Part shown: one piece after another, positions 34,980-46,376 of the stretch | Position numbering within the stretch: position 1 is the stretch's first letter | Layout: each line of letters begins with the position of its first letter | Origin: Sphagnum magellanicum | Lineage: Eukaryota; Streptophyta; Sphagnopsida; Sphagnales; Sphagnaceae | Direction: 5' to 3' | DNA: 64,000 nt | Assembly: GCA_021904315.1 (NCBI GenBank) | Contig: CM038908.1 | Coordinates: 18,434,501 to 18,498,500 of the forward strand | Translations under genes and position numbers: made by a program | The notes under the pieces: generated by a model | The model's input: the letters and a program-made list of their open reading frames with translations, nothing else | The model's database searches: none | Told to the model about the DNA's origin: nothing

Positions 34980-35130
34980 TCATTTTGTAAGGACCAAAAA
35001 CCAACATAGGCCTAATTTGTAAAAGACCCAACATAGACCTAATTTGTAAAGACCTATTTTGTAAAGAGAAACCAACATAAGACCTAATATGTAAAGACCC
35101 ATTTTGTAAATGACCTAACCAACATAAACC
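34980..35130 (+). repeat. Degenerate short tandem repeat
   Basis: About five irregular copies of a roughly 30 bp phrase built on CCAACATAGACCTAATTTGT and AAGACCTATTTTGTAAA. Non-coding. Confidence 0.7.
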
Positions 35131-35511
35131 AACATATAGACTAACCCTAGTTATTATTCATCACTTTGGTCATACCTCAAGGCTCAGAACCAACCAACAA
35201 ATGAGCTGGAAGTTAGGTAGTTACCTACATTATTTTAAACTCATCAAGAACAAAAGGCCACAAAATACTCACAAATCTTAACAGCTTTTGAGAACCAAAG
35301 GGAGTATCATAAAATTTTGGCACTTGGCAACAAATGTTTTTCCAGAGCTACTACTACTCATAGAAAGGATTTTTTGGGAAAAAAATTCACTAAAATTAAT
35401 AGATTTTAAAAGGGTTTTTTTTTTCTTTTTTTTTTTTTTTTTGGTGATATCGCCATATTTAGGCAATAGGTCCTAGCAAGTCGTCAAAATGTAATAAGAT
35501 TCTCAAAACTT

Positions 35512-35790
35512 TTTGGCCTTGCCAAGTTGGTAGGCCCTTTATTGTGTTTAGATTCATTATTGAGTATAGTAGCTTAAGGGATTTTTATAGGCCCCTAGGT
35601 AATAATAATAGGTCTATTTTTTTTTTTATATGAGGATTTTTGAAGGATGATAATTTTTGGCTTGTGTTGAAACTTGAGATTAGTTATAAAGTTATAATAT
35701 CTTGAATGATTTTAGTCTTTTTTTTGAGGATTTTTTTTGAAGACTATACATTTTTGCATGGTGAAATATTTGAGTTTTCATAATTTTTTT
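35512..35790 (+). repeat. Dispersed repeat D, copy 1
   Basis: Matches 45112-45370 in reverse orientation. Shared words include TGTGTTTAGATTCAT, AGTATAGTAGCTTAAG, CCTAGGTAATAATAATAGG and GGCTTGTGTTGAAACTTGA. About 270 bp, non-coding. Class unknown. Confidence 0.7.
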
Positions 35791-36110
35791 TCTTTTGTCT
35801 TAAGATACCTTTTAATGTAAATGCCAAGGCCAAAGTGTGATGATACACCCCTTGTTTACTTTCCTCTCTGACCTATAGCCAAATTTTGCTAATTACTCTC
35901 ATGGATGATCGCCAATGAGGCTACATCACAAAAAAAAAAGAGGATATGGCATGTTAGCTACTTATGAAAGCAAAGAAATATGGGGTTGTTGTTTTTTTTT
36001 TTTTGCAGGTATTGAAAAAACCTAAAATCAAGTATATCAAATATTCTCTCACTCATTACCTTTCACTGACATAATTAATTCATATATTTATTTATAATTT
36101 TTTTTGAAAT

Positions 36111-36200
36111 TATTACATTTTTCACGATCTATTATTATTATGATGATGTGGTGTGGTGGTCATACGAGGGAGTGAAATTATTCAGATTGTATGTAGCTAT
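36111..36200 (+). mobile_element. MITE family A, degenerate fragment
   Basis: A short stretch with TTTTCACGATCTATTATTATTATG and GTGAAATTATTCAGATTGTATGTAGC words recalls the middle of the family A element. The ends are absent. Confidence 0.35.
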
Positions 36201-36213
36201 TATTATTATTCTA

Positions 36214-36480
36214 CCTGAAAAATATGATTTCAACCTATCCAAAAGATTTTCCATGAAAAAAAAGGGGGGCCCAAATTCGCCATATTTCGAGAAAAAAAAA
36301 GTTTCCCAATTGCCAGATTTTTATGATAAGTTCCACTAAGTAGCCAAGAATATAGAAGGATCCTGTTTTGCTTTTCCCCCCCCCCCCCCCCCCCCCCCCC
36401 CCCCTACTTTCATATTTAGTCTGTAGCCAAATTGTGGCTAAATCATTGTATGGATGATTCCAAGTTCAGCTACATCACAA
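36214..36480 (+). repeat. Dispersed repeat E, copy 1
   Basis: About 265 bp with the ordered words CCTGAAAAATATG, CCAAATTCGCCA, CCAGATTTTTATGATAAGTT, TAGCCAAGAATATAGAAGGA and a closing GGATGATTCCAAG. The same order recurs at 36796-37052 and 54596-54826. It contains the long poly-C run. Non-coding. Confidence 0.7.
36378..36405 (+). repeat. Long poly-C homopolymer
   Basis: About 28 consecutive C bases inside repeat E copy 1. The exact length is unreliable by nature. Confidence 0.85.
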
Positions 36481-36558
36481 AATTGGATAAAATAATAATT
36501 AAAAATAAAATAAAAATAAATTTATAAAAAAATAAAATAAAATAAAACCCTGATTTAC

Positions 36559-36737
36559 AGGCAGGGTTCTGACACATTCCTTTTTGTTTCATATCTGCCA
36601 TGGATGGGCCACCTGTTCCGTTCTACCGATTTCACTTGCTGACGTAAATCAATGGGGGCAGGGTTCTGACACATTCCTTGTGCACTTTGTTTATTTCATA
36701 TGATGGTCACCTGTTCCGTTCTACCGATTTCAGTACA
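36559..36737 (+). repeat. Direct repeat pair between the repeat E copies
   Basis: CAGGGTTCTGACACATTCCT occurs at about 36561 and 36658. Each is followed after about 50 bp by CACCTGTTCCGTTCTACCGA (about 36610 and 36707). This is a local tandem duplication of about 97 bp period, more GC-rich than its surroundings. Confidence 0.8.
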
Positions 36738-36795
36738 CTGTAGTTACTGTCGTATCTTTTCAGGTTTGTCACTGAGTAGTGTTTTTCCTAAAAAT

Positions 36796-37052
36796 TTCGA
36801 CCTGAAAAATATGAATTTGCCTTATACAAAGGAATTTTCATGGAAAAAAAAAGGCCCAAATTCGCCAGATTTCCAAGTTTTTTTTTTTTTTTTTTCTTTT
36901 TCAAATTTTCAGATTTTTATGATAAGTTCCAATAGGGTTGTCAAGAGTATAGAATGATTCTGGTTTTTCTTTAATTTTTTAAAAATTCATATCTAGTATG
37001 TAGTCAATTCTGGCTAAACCATCTTATGGATGATTGCCACTTTGGCTACATC
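36796..37052 (+). repeat. Dispersed repeat E, copy 2
   Basis: Same word order as copy 1: CCTGAAAAATATGAATTTGC, CCCAAATTCGCCAG, CAGATTTTTATGATAAGTTC, GTCAAGAGTATAGAATGATT and GGATGATTGCCACTTTGGCT. Direct orientation, about 580 bp downstream of copy 1. Confidence 0.7.
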
Positions 37053-37510
37053 AAAATTGATGAAAAAAAAACCCTGGCACTTGGGTGCTGAATTAATTTT
37101 TTTAAAAAAAATTTCAAGATCCACTTCGGCAGTAGAAATGATAATCTATGAAATTTCAGCAATAAATATAGAGAGCTCCTTTTGGCAAGTACTTTTGACT
37201 TTGAACATTATTTAGAGGAACATTATTTAGTATTTTTTCTGCAAAAAAAGAAAAAGAAAAAAAGAGGGGAGAAATAATGTTCCACCAAATTATAGGATAG
37301 AAAAATATTGTCAATTATTGGATACAAGATTTGCATGAAGCAAGAAGCTCTCTAGGTTTCCACCAATTTTGGTTATTTTCCCTCCATTTTTAAATTTTTA
37401 AAAATTTTGACATTTTAAACAAATAAATTAAAAAATATTCAACATTTTCAAATTTTAATTTAATTACTACCGAACGTACAAAAAAAGGTACTGCAGTATA
37501 TGAAGCAATT

Positions 37511-37678
37511 TATTGAAATTTTCATGATCTATTATAAGATTGTCACATGAGTAGTGAAAATTATTCAGAGTGTAGCCTAATGATAATTATGTTGATTTTC
37601 AACATGTCAACTTCATATTTTCACAATAATTCATTTCACTATTTTGATGATTATTTAATGACAAAATTGACTTTAGGT
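37511..37678 (+). mobile_element. MITE family A, right-half copy
   Basis: Matches the right two-thirds of the element at 479-726, from the TGATCTATTATAAGATTGTC region through TTCAACATGTCAACTTCATA to the terminal TTGACTTTAGG. The left end is missing. Confidence 0.6.
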
Positions 37679-37699
37679 AAGGTAGTTCGTTGGCACCTT

Positions 37700-38400
37700 T
37701 GGCACAAATTATATTATTTTAAAAAATGCTTATATTTTCAAGAAGTAATTTTCTCAAAGATTTTTTTTTGGGGGATGGAAAATGAAGAATCGTTTGAAAT
37801 ATTCAGGAATATTACAATTTTCAATTGAATCTTCAAAATTAATTAGTTTTGCAGCAAACATGTGCTGATTTGGAATTGGAACCTTTTAAGAACTGGAACC
37901 ATAATTGAGTTATTGGTTCTTATTTGTGGAACTGGAATCAAGATTTCTGAAAAAAAAATTGAAAAAAAATACAATATAAGGGCTAACAATAATTATTTTG
38001 TTTGGTAGAAAACCTTTTCTCCTACATCAATTTTTACTTTTTTTATTTATGGTGGCATGGTCAATCAATCAAATACTATTGCCCCACTTGGAAGGAAGGA
38101 TGGACAAGCTTGGTTTTAAGTCACATGGGCTACCTTACTGACAACAATGATTCAAAACATATTCAAAACACAATGTTGATTCAAATTTATAGTTGACGTA
38201 ATCATCCAAAGTTGTGAGATTAATTAAGGAGGACAACAAACTCACAATCAATTACACAGTTCCAAACAAACTAGAGAAAATAACCTTAGGTTTTGAAAAA
38301 AAAATACAAACACCTTTTACATGGGATGTAATAATCCAAAGTTTTGGGGAACAACATAATCACAACCAATTACACAATTCAAATAAAATACAGAAAATAA
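37700..38400. other. AT-rich intergenic with a loose tandem echo
   Basis: A phrase with AATCCAAAG, ACAATTAC and AGAAAATAAC occurs at about 38205 and again at about 38330. No gene recognised. Confidence 0.4.
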
Positions 38401-38813
38401 CATAAGGTTTGCCAATCAAGCATGGTCAAGAGGCCCTGAGTTCATCACCCTTTCTAAGGCTAATGCCACATCCAATAAGGTGGGCTCTCCCTCCAACCAA
38501 TAATAGCCACACTACGTGGTTTACCAATTCTTTCCCCTTGAACACTAAGAAGCCCTGTAGGTTCCCAACACTTCAAACAACTCATTCACAAAAAGAACCT
38601 ATTACACCCAGGAGTTTGCTTTTAAGTATCGCATCTAGCACAACCCAAATATGAATTGAACACACACAACTTGCAAGCTAGTTAGGACTCATAGCCATTG
38701 GGATACTGGCTATAGATTTTCTTCCAAACACACATTATTCTTGTACCAACAACAGAGCTCTTGTTGAGGTCAGGCAGGAAGTGCAAAGGAAGGCCATCTC
38801 AATCACCACCATG

Positions 38814-39008
38814 TTAGAATTTGCAGAGTCTGGGACAAACAGTGTTATTATCTGAGCTGACAACGCTTGTCAGGACATCCTCCAGTGAGCCTTCAGTGGA
38901 GTTCAGAATTTGCACTGCTCCTGGAATACCTGTAGGCAAAACCCAAAACCCAAAACTATGTGATTAGGTTACCTTCTTAACAGCCTTGATCTTCATCCCT
39001 GTTTCAAC
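38814..39008 (-). other. Possible last two exons of an unrecognised (perhaps decayed) gene
   Basis: On the minus strand, TTTTCTGCAG opens a 36-base exon-like block at 39008-38973 encoding VETGMKIKAVKK. A donor (AAG|GTAACC) and a very short intron ending CCTACAG follow. The next block starts at 38929. In one frame it gives 38 codons to a TAA (38814-38816), with IPGAVQILNSTEGSLEDVL. That frame is one base out of phase with the first block, while the in-phase frame stops after eight codons. It is therefore either mis-modelled or gene debris. The 38.4-40.3 kb stretch is more GC-rich than its neighbours, which fits old genic DNA. Confidence 0.25.
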
Positions 39009-39214
39009 CTGCAGAAAAGAGTTATTTGGCCTCCATAACATGGGCACTGAAAGAGGCCCAAGGCAAGGCCAAAGTAGTCCTATTGAGGCTTTAAAGCATT
39101 AGTGTTCATTAACAGCCATTTGAAAAATTCTCCTCTCAGTGGACCCCTCCCTCATTCCAGGTTTTTTTTAAATAAATAAATAAAAATTATTTAAAATTTT
39201 GAACTTTAATTTTG

Positions 39215-39480
39215 ATATCGAAAATTTGGCGAATTTTCAGACTATTGTTTTTCTCTTTTGTGGTGGTCCCTCCCTCAAGTGATTTAGCCAAATTTGGCTA
39301 TAAACTAGATATGAAAGTTAATAGTAAGCATCATTCTATATCTTTTGTGACCTGCTGGAACCTGTTATAGAAATCTGGAAATTTTTAAGTAATTAAATTC
39401 TGGCGAATTTGAGCTATTTCAACATATATACAATCCTTTGAATATGTCAAAATCCGATTTTTTCAGGTTAAAAAATTGAA
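39215..39480 (-). repeat. Dispersed repeat E, degenerate inverted copy
   Basis: Minus-strand words matching the family include AACCTGAAAAAATCGG, AAATTCGCCAG, AAATTTCCAGATTTCTATAA and AGCCAAATTTGGCTAAATC. More decayed than the others. Confidence 0.5.
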
Positions 39481-39659
39481 AAAAAATTCCAGGAAAAAAA
39501 ATCACTGATCTCATGTAAAATATTTCTTCAAGAACAACAAGCACAATTTTTAATGACCTAATATACTTTTTTCCCTTTCTTTTTCTTCTTTCAATTTTTT
39601 TGATTTCATAAAAGAGGTAAATTTTTGCTGGAAAACAAGTTCTCATAAGTCTCCCTCAA

Positions 39660-40340
39660 AAATATTGCAAAATAGCAAACATCCCCTCCCCTCCCCCTCC
39701 CCCTCCCCCACCAAAATCAATAAAACCATGAGTTTTGCTATCTCCATTACATCACCAGACACCACCGACGCTGCCGACCATTGTACTGATGGTGGCTCGG
39801 CATCTGAACCTATCATGCTTTGCATTGTTGACATCATGTGTCACCTCTTCTCAGTTCGACCTGAAATCAGTCCTTGAACTGCTCTTGAGAGCTGAGTAGT
39901 TCAAAGTATGTCCTGCACACAGAAAAAATGAAAAGAAAAGAACATCAACAATCAGACTTTTAAAAACAAAGGGTATCCAAAAGCCAACCCAACAATCAAA
40001 TTCTTTTTTTTTTTTAAAGCTATTAAAAATCAACCCAATTGATCAAAATTTGCACCACTTTGAGGTTACAATGGAGTATTCAAGAGAAGGTGCTGTGCAG
40101 GAAATTAGCAACAAAGAGAGTTGAGGACGATGGGGGACAAACAGAGCTCGTGCAGTCAGGTCCTTGTGAGACAAATGTCCCAGCTTGCTAATGCAACATC
40201 CGGGGATTCTGTACAACTGATGAAAAGTGTTGCCAGTTCTTCTTGCTGCATCTATTCTTCTAACCTGCGGCAGAACAGCTCAACTCTAGACCTTGAAATC
40301 AGCATATATGTATGTCCCTGCAATGCCAGGTGATTCGCAG
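39660..40340. other. GC-richer patch, possible gene relic
   Basis: Two islands (about 39730-39880 and 40080-40335) are less AT-rich than the surroundings and open in more than one frame. On the minus strand an acceptor-like CTGCCGCAG at about 40270 starts a long frame. On the plus strand 40121-40333 is open for 70 codons. I cannot pick a strand or a family. A CCCCTCC run lies at about 39684-39710. Confidence 0.2.
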
Positions 40341-40571
40341 TGGGAGTGGAGCAAGAGTGATTGAAACTTGCATAAGGTAGACCCTAAAATAAAACACCTG
40401 ACCTAGTGATCTAAATTTTCCCACATTCCAACAATACATCCAATGTAATCTTCTCGTTTGAGCCATCCATATAGTTAACAAGAGGAGGACATTGGGCAAA
40501 ACATATGCGATAAAGTGTGCTGCTATTATTGGGAACTTGAGGAACAAATTGAGAACATAATAAATACCTTA

Positions 40572-40818
40572 TGCTGAGGTCAATTTCATCATTAAATAAT
40601 CTTCAAAGTAGAGAAATGAATTTTTGTGAAATATGAACTTGAGATGTTGAAAATCATCATAATTATCATAGGCTACATACACTCTTAATAATTTCATTAC
40701 TCATGTGACAATATCACAATACATCATGGAAAATTCAATAATTTCAAATTTTAGAATGAACTAATTTTTTGAAAAAAAAAATAATTTATTTTGTCAACAT
40801 GGAAACTGACCCTAGGGC
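40572..40818 (-). mobile_element. MITE family A, copy with both ends
   Basis: Reverse-oriented copy running from TGAGGTCAATTTC to GGAAACTGACCCTAGG, matching the inverted ends of the element at 479-726. Interior words are shared with copy 1 (AAAATCATCATAATTATCAT). About 247 bp. Confidence 0.65.
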
Positions 40819-41275
40819 TATGGTAATCACATAGAATACATTTGGGAACACCAAATTTCAAAAGTTTGAAATCCTCCCCTCCCCCCCCCAGTCCCTTTTT
40901 TGGGCCTATGTCCGTGCTGCCTCACATCATTTGTTGGGAAGGATTTCGACATCTAATTGTGTTGGTTAACATTAGGCATTGGCAAGGGTAAGTGTGAAGC
41001 CCAAGCCCATATGGTTATCTATCTGCTGAAAATAAAGTGTAATGTATGTGGCTATGCTGCAATAGAAAAAGTAAAAATTTGGTGAAGAGTTTTGAGTTGG
41101 CAAAGACAACTTGTGGCTCTTACTTACACATTTTAATGAACACAAGCAGGCTCTAAGCTTATACATTTGTTCAAGTTTTAAGCTTTCAACATGAAAATCG
41201 GCTATGCATCTAGGCAACATGTAGTATTTGCAAGTAGGCAAAAATTTGAATGTAACTATTAATTTTAACCACCTT

Positions 41276-41298
41276 GGGGGTGGGGGGGGGGGGGGGGC
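41276..41298 (+). repeat. G-rich homopolymer tract
   Basis: GGGGGTGGGGGG and following G run. The minus-strand open frame across it, with a proline run, is an artefact of this tract. Confidence 0.8.
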
Positions 41299-41639
41299 TT
41301 GTGTTGCAAGGACCCTGCCCACTGCAACATAATGTAACTATAGCAATTGATAAGTTAGTATCATAGAAACAATCTGCAAAATATTAATTACCAAAAACAT
41401 ATATTAAAATATAAACCTAATATACATGTGATGGTAGAAATACATTGACAAAGCTTCATATGCCACAACAAATTGAAAATCACTTGGAACCAATGTGCAC
41501 AAGTCAAAACACAACAAACAAAAAGTGAATTGTAGTTACAACTTTCAACAAAATTTATGCATTCATTCTAATTCCAACCTTATCATCGTCATTATAATCT
41601 ACAACAACCCTTTGGAAAGGGAAAATGTAATTAACGAAA

Positions 41640-44170
41640 AAATCTTGCGTAAACATGTGAATAACAATGTTTAGATCTTTTTACCAACCATTTTCAAAGT
41701 TTAAACTTCATGAAGGTCAATGTGGAAAGGGTTTTTTCATCTTCAACATTGCCAATGATTTGGACAATGGCTAGTTAAGCAAACTTCACGAACTTAAAAA
41801 GATGAATCAACATCAAATTGTTCATGACAAGTTGATGTCACAATTTAGTGACGAGATTCTCATCTCTAGGCTCTTCCATGGCTTTACAAACTTGAGTTTT
41901 AATGATTAGCTTGAAAAACAATATTTGCATATCCAAAATATCCCTTGAAAGAAGTTCAAAAACCTATGAACCATGTGTACCAATTTTTTTTAATGTACAA
42001 TAATGTTGTTTGATTAAGCTCAAATGAGTTGCAAAAGTGGATTCACAATTTGGTTGTAACCAACATTGTGGGTAATGACCCCGAGAGCATTCATCAACTC
42101 ATGGTTCCAAAACTTGCACTTCAAATTAGTGACTAATAGATCACATGCAATAATGCATTAGGCCCTCACAAGTAAAGAATGAATGCCATCAAAGGATCAA
42201 CATAATGAACCATGTGGGACTATCCCATAATTTGAAAAGCCAAATATCCATCATTCAAGTCGATTACCCAATTGTGTGTAATCCTACAAATGTTTGTAGC
42301 CACATCAATAAGCTTAAAAAAATTTGCAACCTAGAAGGAGGTAATTGAATCTCCACATGTTTTGTACATATTTTGACAATAACAATGTAATCACAAACAA
42401 AGTTATCTATGACTTGTGCAAACTTCATCAAAGCATTAACAAATTCCAACATGGGCAAAATATATACATGCCAAGCCCAAGATTGTAACAATGTCATATA
42501 AATTTTAAAAATTGGCCTTGGCTAACTTTAGTAAATTACAATTAGTTTCCATCTTAATAATAAGATTCCCTATATTTTTCCCCAACACACTTCAAAGGTT
42601 AAAACATGTTTATCCATCTTGTTTTCAAATTTTGAATAACCTTTTGTCCTTTAATTTTTACAATTGCAACAAGCTTGGTGAATTGAAGATGGTGTTCTGG
42701 GGAGTAGAAAAATACCCATAATTTTTTTGAAAAAGATCTTCCAATTTGGAAACCATAAACATTGTGAACAAGCTTTGAATTGCAAGGTAGCCCTATGTGC
42801 CATGCAATGGATCCTGAAAAGCTAAAACACTTGTTTAGTTTTCATTAAAATAGTAATACCATATCAACCCCTTAATGCACCATCACATAAGACATTTTGA
42901 AATATGATTAAATTTCATTAAAACATTAAAAAAGTAGCTTTGATATTAATGATAGTCTCACTTGAAATAATCGCTCAAATGTGAACAATACATGCACATG
43001 CTTTTAATCTACCACCCCATAACAATGGATGGAGATCCCATTTTGGTTATCAATTGTAATTATTTCATTTATAGAAAACGAAAGAAAACTTGAAACCATA
43101 GTTTTTTTTGAATGGTGTCATGAGCGCAAAAATTATGAAGATGAACAAAGAAAAGACATACCTATATTTAAATCTAAACATGAAATATAGAAAACCAAAG
43201 GAAAACATAAGAAATAAAAGACAAGAAGATGAAGTGTGCAAAATAAAAGTGTAAAAAAATATTTATAATGATAAAATATGAAAACGTAAACATAAAAGGA
43301 ATAAAACACAGCTATGCATAAGATTGTACTTGAAACTAGTGCTAAACAAGTTGAAAGTAATTGGAGGTTCTACCTTTATTTGTACCCCTTTGGGGACTTA
43401 GCTCAAATGAACTTCCATAGTCATTTCCATGTGCTTATCCACTAGGGAAATTTCTTGAAAGGCTTCCTAATCATAAGTGGACTATGAATAAACTATTAAA
43501 AGTTAATTAAAAATTAGTTGTGAGTGAATTAAAAAAATTGGAAGTGAACTAAAAGTTAATTAAAAATGAACTAGGAGTTAATTATGAGTCATGGTTGAAC
43601 ATCCATATGAAAAACTTCATTCATCATGTGAAAATGGTGCCTGTGACAAATGGTAGTCAACACAAAATGTTATGTACATTTAATAATCTCTCAATTATCA
43701 TAATCATTTCAATGCTTGGATGGATGGTTAAGTGTTTTTAGGGAAGCAAAAAAATATTACGTTTATTCCTACTTTGTCATAAGCCTACCTTGAAAATGCA
43801 AATGAAAATGAATACAAAATTATTATAAAAAAATTCTTCATTTTACCACAATTATGGCAACTACTTGTTGCACCACATAATGTTTACCCCTTGACACATA
43901 TAAGCTTTCATTGAACACACGCTGATTTGTTTTCAAAAAATAGTACTCCCCCATTGCCACCACATTAAGAATTGTACTAGTTGCCCTTTTTCGGCCAACA
44001 TGCTTCCACAAAAAGTTTTGTTTCAATACCAGAAGTTTATTGTGCCATTTAATCTTCCTACATACTTTGCATTTCACCTTATGCACCCTCCCATTAGCCC
44101 TCACTATAAATTTTACCCAAGGTAACTTTGTAACCTCAGCATTTTGGAAACAATGATTCAAATCACACAT
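41640..44170 (-). mobile_element. Decayed zinc-finger DNA transposon-like gene
   Basis: At 43838-44170 the minus strand has a 110-codon frame with a BED-like pattern: VKCKVCRKIKWHNKLLVL, then FLWKHVGRK, then VAMGEYYFLKTNQ, then LYVSRGKHYVVQQV. The CxxC pair and the following KH fit a zinc finger of the type fused to hAT-like transposases. Further along the same strand, at 42264-42497, lies FVNALMKFAQVIDNFVCDYI, which I recall from plant proteins of the same architecture. The frame is lost between the two. No terminal repeats were located. The family call is from memory. Confidence 0.4.
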
Positions 44171-45110
44171 TTTCCTTTATTTCGTTTTTTTCTTTCATTT
44201 AGATTCTACTTAAATTAGATCAACAATGACATAATCAACATCATTTTTAGGACTTTGTTTGAGCTAGCACTAACAGTGAGGACATGGGCTGCAATATAAT
44301 CAAAGGAAAAAAAATTTGCTTGAATTTTTTGGCAAATTTAATGGCAGCATGGTGAGGACAAGTGAGAACATGATGCATCTAGATTCAAAAGTAAATATTA
44401 TGCCATCAACAAATAAGATCATGAACTACCAATAACCACAATCACTAACATCTTGCCATTGTTAGTTAGGGAAATCACAACCTATTGTACTATAAACTTG
44501 AGATGCAGAAATTGAAAATTGATGATGATCACAAAATGCACAAAATTAACACGAATAACCAAATGTGCAAAATCAACACAAGTCACAAAATGTTCTTGGG
44601 TGGGACGCATTTTAAAATTTTGTGTGTTTACCTTATGCACAATGGTTATAAACCATTAACACTTGAATTGTAATAGTTGTGATTCCAAAGTTAAACATCC
44701 TAAAGGTATGAAGCTAGGTCTCAATTCCATGTTCCAAATTCTAAATCTCATTTTTCAAAAGGGGTGGCGCTACTCTACACCTCTAGAATCCAATGATGTT
44801 ACAAATTTTCTTACACAACAAACTTGAAATTTAAAAACAAAAGTACCAAGGTCCAATTCGAATATCCAATCTAGATTTCAACTTGAAATATCATAATCAA
44901 GCTTTGAAATAATGATTCAAATCAAAAGTTTTAAAAACCCAAATAACCAATCTGAAAATTGGACTGAAGGTTTCATTAAACTTATAAATTAAAATTATAA
45001 ATAATAATAACCAGGACCACACATTCCTTTTGAAATCAATAACTGAACAACTCTTGCAATTACTATTGTTGTACTAGTATCAACTTTTTAAATGCAATTT
45101 TTTTAATTTA
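44171..45110. other. AT-rich intergenic
   Basis: No gene recognised. A short echo of CAAAATGCACAAAATTAACACG-type phrases lies at about 44530-44600. Confidence 0.4.
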
Positions 45111-45111
45111 T

Positions 45112-45370
45112 GGAAATTCAAATATTTCACTGTGCAAAAATATAATCTTAAAAAAAAAATCCTTTAAAGGAAACCAAAATGCTTCAACATATCATAACTC
45201 TATAACTAATGTCAAGTTTCAACACAAGCCAAAATATCATCTTTCAAAAATCCTTGAATAAAAATAGACCTATTATTATTATTACCTAGGGGCAAAAATC
45301 TCTTAAGCTACTATACTCTATGATGAATCTAAACACAATAATATCCTTGCCTTGGTAGGCAATGCCAACA
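45112..45370 (-). repeat. Dispersed repeat D, copy 2 (inverted)
   Basis: Reverse-complement partner of 35512-35790, about 9.3 kb away, with the same order of words and similar length. Together with repeat B this makes two nested-style inverted pairs in the gene-poor region. Confidence 0.7.
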
Positions 45371-46340
45371 AAGAAAAAACCAACCCACTCACAAAGTTTT
45401 TTTATTATAATGTAGTTAGTTGCAAACAAAATCCAAAGTACATTATGCATATTAGTAAAAGGCCTTCAAGACCTGGGTGGTAACCATTGTGTACTTGAGA
45501 GACTATACTACATGGTGATGAGGCAAAAAGAGAGAGAGATGTACAAAAGACCAATAAGTAGTAGTAGTTCAATGGCAGTAAGTGCCACCCAAACACAAAA
45601 GAACAAACATCCAACCCTTATTGCAGCTTTTTGAACCCAAATTTGCAGGAATTGGAGTGCAAAAGATGCACCTGTCCAGAATTTAGGCTTATATAGTTAG
45701 AAAATGAAAATGAATTGATTTTGAAAAGTCCAAAATTTTGATCATTCATGTTCTTGGAATTATATGAAGCTAAAAAATTCTGCTGCTCCTGGTACAGACA
45801 CGAGCTTGCTCAGGAAAGGTACCTTATAAGTAAGGTAGGTACCTGCAAAAAAAAAAAAGGCACTCCAAAGACAAAATTTCCTAGTGTATTTGGTGGGCAC
45901 CTTATTATATCCATGAATATACTATATCCATACTAGAAAAGACAAAAAAGTTTCGTGTATACCTAGTAGGAGAGAGTGATCTTACACCTAGAAGTACCTA
46001 CACCTAGAAGTAGGCTTGAGATCACACTTTCACTCTTATGATCACACTTGTGTGCTGGTTGCCAAAAATCTCTAATCTCTTGTATGGAAACAACTCTCTT
46101 TTTTAAATTTTTCTATGTGTATTTTGAGGGATCTCCCCCAATTTTATATGTTCCCACGTTCCCATGGATTTTTTTTTTTTCTTTTCTACGAAACAGGAAA
46201 GAAGCCAGGAAATAAAAAGAGAGTTGTCTGACTCAATTCCCTAACAGTTTTGTTGTGATCTGAAACCCTGACCTGCACGTACCCCCAATTAGGTAGTATT
46301 CTGCAATGGGAATTGGTTACTCTCAGGACTGTGCTTTTGG
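45371..46340. other. Intergenic
   Basis: CTTACACCTAGAAGTA phrases at about 45981-46010 resemble the 23.0 kb phrase cluster. No gene recognised. Confidence 0.4.
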
Positions 46341-46344
46341 CTTC

Positions 46345-46345
46345 T

Positions 46346-46375
<30 letters not shown>
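46345..46375 (+). repeat. CT dinucleotide microsatellite
   Basis: About 14 CT units in a run, then GTGTCTCTCTG. Confidence 0.9.
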
Positions 46376-46376
<1 letters not shown>

